This document shows, piece after piece, positions 60,841 through 64,000 of a DNA stretch of 64,000 nucleotides. The notes beneath the pieces were generated by a model. It had not been told where the DNA came from. It saw only the letters and a list, made by a program, of their open reading frames with translations, and ran no database searches. Source of the stretch: Ptychodera flava (taxonomy: Eukaryota > Hemichordata > Enteropneusta > Ptychoderidae). Both the position numbers and the translations under genes were made by a program. The DNA is taken from NCBI RefSeq assembly GCF_041260155.1, contig NC_091942.1:12305001-12369000 (forward strand), in the 5' to 3' direction. The first letter of the stretch is position 1; the number at the start of each line of letters is the position of its first letter.

Positions 60841-63800
60841 AAGGCGTCTTGTAACTGTTTATTAGTAATACTCATCATGAAATGTCACTCCTTGTCACGC
60901 AAAGAAACTGCATATGAAATCTTTTTGCTCTTATCAATTTCCTGCCCTGATCACTGAAGAATCACTTGTACCAATTGAAAGTCTTTTCTCTCATTGACTA
61001 TCACACATAGTCATACTCATACAGATCAGTATCCTGTGTAGCAATATGGAAGCACAGCTTTTGCATTCAACTACCTTTTCATCTGTCTATGTGTGTGTTT
61101 CTCTAAATATGTACAGGGCTGAGTCGTTATAGCATCTGTTCCATCATTAATATGCAACAATAAATATTTGTCTGAATATTTTGACCAGACTCTTTGAAAT
61201 TATTTGCATGGGAATCGTGGAAATGGTGCTTTGATAAACCAATGTTCTAAAAATCTAATCTAAAAAATCTAAAAAAATGGTTTGCCAATGAATACCAGCA
61301 AAAGCTGCAATTAGTAAAGATAAATGATTTGTCTGAATTTCTATCAACAGCAGCAAATGTCAAGTGCATGTTGCTGTATTTACCAGTAATGACACTCCTA
61401 CTAGGTACAGTTTTGATCAATGCTATTGAATGTTCCAGTTAACATCATTTGAAATATGATTTTTATCCAAGAAAGCTCAAAATTTTGACAAAAAATGTAT
61501 GAAACGATATACCCTAGTATACCCTAATAAGAGGACATGGTATGGCAAAGTTACAGTGTGTAGATGTTAATACTGTTGACCCACAACACAAGGCATATCT
61601 CTTTCGCCAACTGGATGTCAGAGAGACATGTATTCTTTCAGGCATTTATATTTTTGCCCCATACTTAGCCCTGTTCAGTGATTGATTTTGTGATCCATCC
61701 GAACACTGTAAATCGGGTACGGTAGTTAAAGCCTCCATTAGCTGTATTTGTGCATTTCTTTTCAGGAATCACAAGGAACTTTAATGTAAATATGCTTACC
61801 AAAATGTGACCACAGAATGTTTTACAAACATTAGCAATGAAAATACAGCCTAGATTTTAACAACTAAGTAATGTTTGACTTTCAAGTCACATATGGGAGT
61901 TGCAAGCTAGTTTACAAATACTGTGAACGATCAACTGGATCCATTGCCAAGGATTGAAAAAGTTACATTTTCAAATGCAATATGGCTTAACAACAGGAAA
62001 AAAACATATCACCTAAGATTGGATGGTATTTTTGGAAAGCAAAACACACAAAAAAAGATACAGCTAATAGGGCTTAAAGTCAGAGAAAACGCACAGTGCT
62101 GCTAAAGCCTGCCCATAAATATATTTTTGCTGATCTGTCTGTCTAACTATATCAGTCCATTCATATTGTCATAAAGTGCATGTGGGTGTATATTTCCATG
62201 CGTTACAACTTGAGTGGAACAGCTGTCACTTACGGGCTCATCAATTCAAGTGCCGTTACATCTGCAGTCATGCACGTAGCTTTCCAAATGAACTAACGTG
62301 AGCCACAAACTACTTTGCAACTCAGCCTGACCCTTGAGTTCATTAGGCTTTGGACTCGTAAACCAGCAATAAGACGACATCCTGGTCCAGGTAAAGCCAT
62401 GCATGTGAAATCGATCAAGTCTCGTCAAGGAAAGTACAAATTAAACCTGGCAATTTTTACCTTCTCGTGTCTATTTATAGACAGAGAAGGTATTAGAGTT
62501 GAAAACCAGTATGCTGCTGTCAAGTACTTCCGTCTGTCAAGACTTCCGTCTGTCAAGATCCGTTGACGTCATGCCATTGTGATGGGTCATATCATAAACT
62601 GGTGGGGGTGTTCATGGCTCAGGTTGAGGTGTGGGAGAACGATTTTGAGCTATGACAAAAATCAAAAGGGACTTAGCGGCATAGCCACAGTGTTAAGCCT
62701 TTCTCCAAGGTTTCTTAGTTGACTACAATCTATTACAGACTACTGAGCTGACGTTAGGGGTACTCACTTTGTGTTTGCTCACTCTGTGAGCGCTTGTGTT
62801 TGGTACTGAGTTGCGTGGATATCCCCTCATGGCCTCACGTGATCTTGGCCTGTTGCATAATCTGCAGATGATCATATGCCTCCGAGTCTGAAAACTGTCA
62901 TTGTGTAAGCCTGTCGGCATTTTCCTTGCATTTTTTCTCGTTTAATTTTGCAAAATATCGGCGAGTACCTCAATATTTCAAGTTAACCCTTTCTTCCCAA
63001 TCGTTTCCTGGAGTTTCAGAGTCATATGAACGAAAATGAGTGAAAGTTTTAGACAGGAAAATCGGACGTCGGCCATGTTCAAAGTTTACCGTACAATCAG
63101 AAGTTTACGTGGAGGAATTAACCAACAAACACTATTCATGATGCCCGCCCTCTAGAGGCAGACCCTCCTATATGACGTACCACATTTGATGCTTGTGGAA
63201 AGCTTGACCACACAATGGAGCATTTAAACTTTTAGAAAATGACAAACTGAATAAGAAGGTATTCAGAAAATGTCAAATACTGCGGAAAAATGCGCAAATA
63301 TTCAATATAAACAGGTTAACTGACTGGTCAGCTATAAAAAACAATGAAAATGTTTATGATCAAAAGTTTTTGAGATGCGCACATTTTAACAAATACAGAA
63401 ATTATTAACATTATAAATATAAGACCAAACTATTTTTTCAGGGATGGGACAGGTTGGAAATGAGGGGTGAGAGACAAAGGCACTCCTATTGCTGCATGTG
63501 GATGCAGCCACACCATTTCATTTACAGCATACTTATTCACTGTGTTGTGTTCAAGTTCCATATTGTACTGACTGTAATACAAGGATAACATGAGCAAATC
63601 AAATCAAATTAGAAAAGGATCAATGCTGTTGTGTGGATTTTGCTGAACATAGCTGATTTTAATATTTCGCCCTATATATTTGGTATCCAGCAAAGGCATA
63701 TTTTGATGTAAAGTCAAAATTAACACTACATTGCTGACAATATATATTTTACCATTTCTGCATGAACTTTTCTTTTTTAAATTATAGTATATTAGTACTT

Positions 63801-64000
63801 CAAACAGATTAACAGTTATCGTGATGTCAACCCATAATTTTACATCACAAAGACTGTAATTCTGCCGATTTTTTTTGTTTTTCAGTCATTTTATAAATTT
63901 TGCACTGCACAAGATGATTGAACAAATTGCAATGTTTGAATTTGTAAACTCAAAGAATAAAAATCCTTTGGTCACAAATTAAATTATTTTTTGAAAAGAA

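Larger units (their letters stand above)
57757..64000. other. Downstream of the last recognised RUN-gene exon
   Basis: Probably intron of the RUN gene, because its PDZ-like segment is incomplete at 57756. I found no acceptor-plus-frame that completes a PDZ domain. Repeats here are a 44-bp minisatellite (58261-58460) and a family D fragment (60633-60840). Frames at 58539-58889 and 62315-62566 are unassigned. Confidence 0.5.

Noticed and set aside
62315..62566. 83-codon frame considered as the next RUN/PDZ exon
   Set aside because: A sub-segment between AG at about 62326 and GTAAAG at about 62391 is exon-like, but phase 0 gives a stop and the residues do not continue a PDZ domain.

Overview
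This is a eukaryotic, almost certainly invertebrate metazoan, AT-rich genomic window. It carries four intron-rich protein-coding genes in a matrix of transposable-element remnants. The gene content (an ESCRT-III subunit, a compact FKBP, galactokinase, a RUN-domain protein), short coding exons in kilobase introns with GT-AG borders, an AT-AC U12-type intron, a LINE of Jockey/CR1 type and many TTAA- and TA-flanked MITEs fit a marine invertebrate, perhaps a hemichordate, echinoderm or cephalochordate. I cannot fix the species from sequence alone.

Layout. (1) 2152-6383, minus: a complete six-exon CHMP6/VPS20 gene, 205 aa. (2) 7281-12118, minus: a decayed LINE (endonuclease, reverse transcriptase with YADD, C-terminal Cys/His motif), split by a 1.2 kb DNA transposon (8715-9926) with 15-bp inverted termini and a 5-bp target duplication. 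(3) 12916-20369, plus: a complete four-exon FKBP-type prolyl isomerase, 118 aa. Its last intron has ATATCCTTT at the donor, TTCCTTAAC as branch site and AC at the acceptor, a textbook U12 AT-AC intron. That intron contains a Tc1/mariner-like element with 369-bp inverted repeats and a paired-type DNA-binding ORF. (4) 20370-26072: convergent intergenic or 3' region, full of MITEs. (5) 26073-31474, minus: galactokinase, seven exons found, about 373 residues; the last ~20 residues were not located. (6) 31788-57756 and probably beyond, plus: a gene encoding a RUN domain followed by the start of a PDZ-like domain, eight exons found. It lies head-to-head with galactokinase, with 313 bp between the start codons. 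(7) 57757-64000: no convincing exon found.

The four genes do not form a pathway. CHMP6 acts in endosomal sorting, the FKBP in protein folding, galactokinase in the Leloir pathway, and the RUN protein probably in small-GTPase-linked membrane traffic. Strands alternate minus, plus, minus, plus.

Repeats make up much of the rest. At least three MITE families, probably four, insert at TTAA; two copies abut and share one TTAA. There are several hairpin MITEs, a tandem array with a period near 146 bp in a RUN-gene intron, a 44-bp minisatellite and long simple repeats. I saw no tRNA, rRNA, CRISPR or prokaryotic feature. No wholly new biological system is evident. The strongest observations are the AT-AC intron, the RUN-PDZ architecture and the paired-domain-only transposon ORF.
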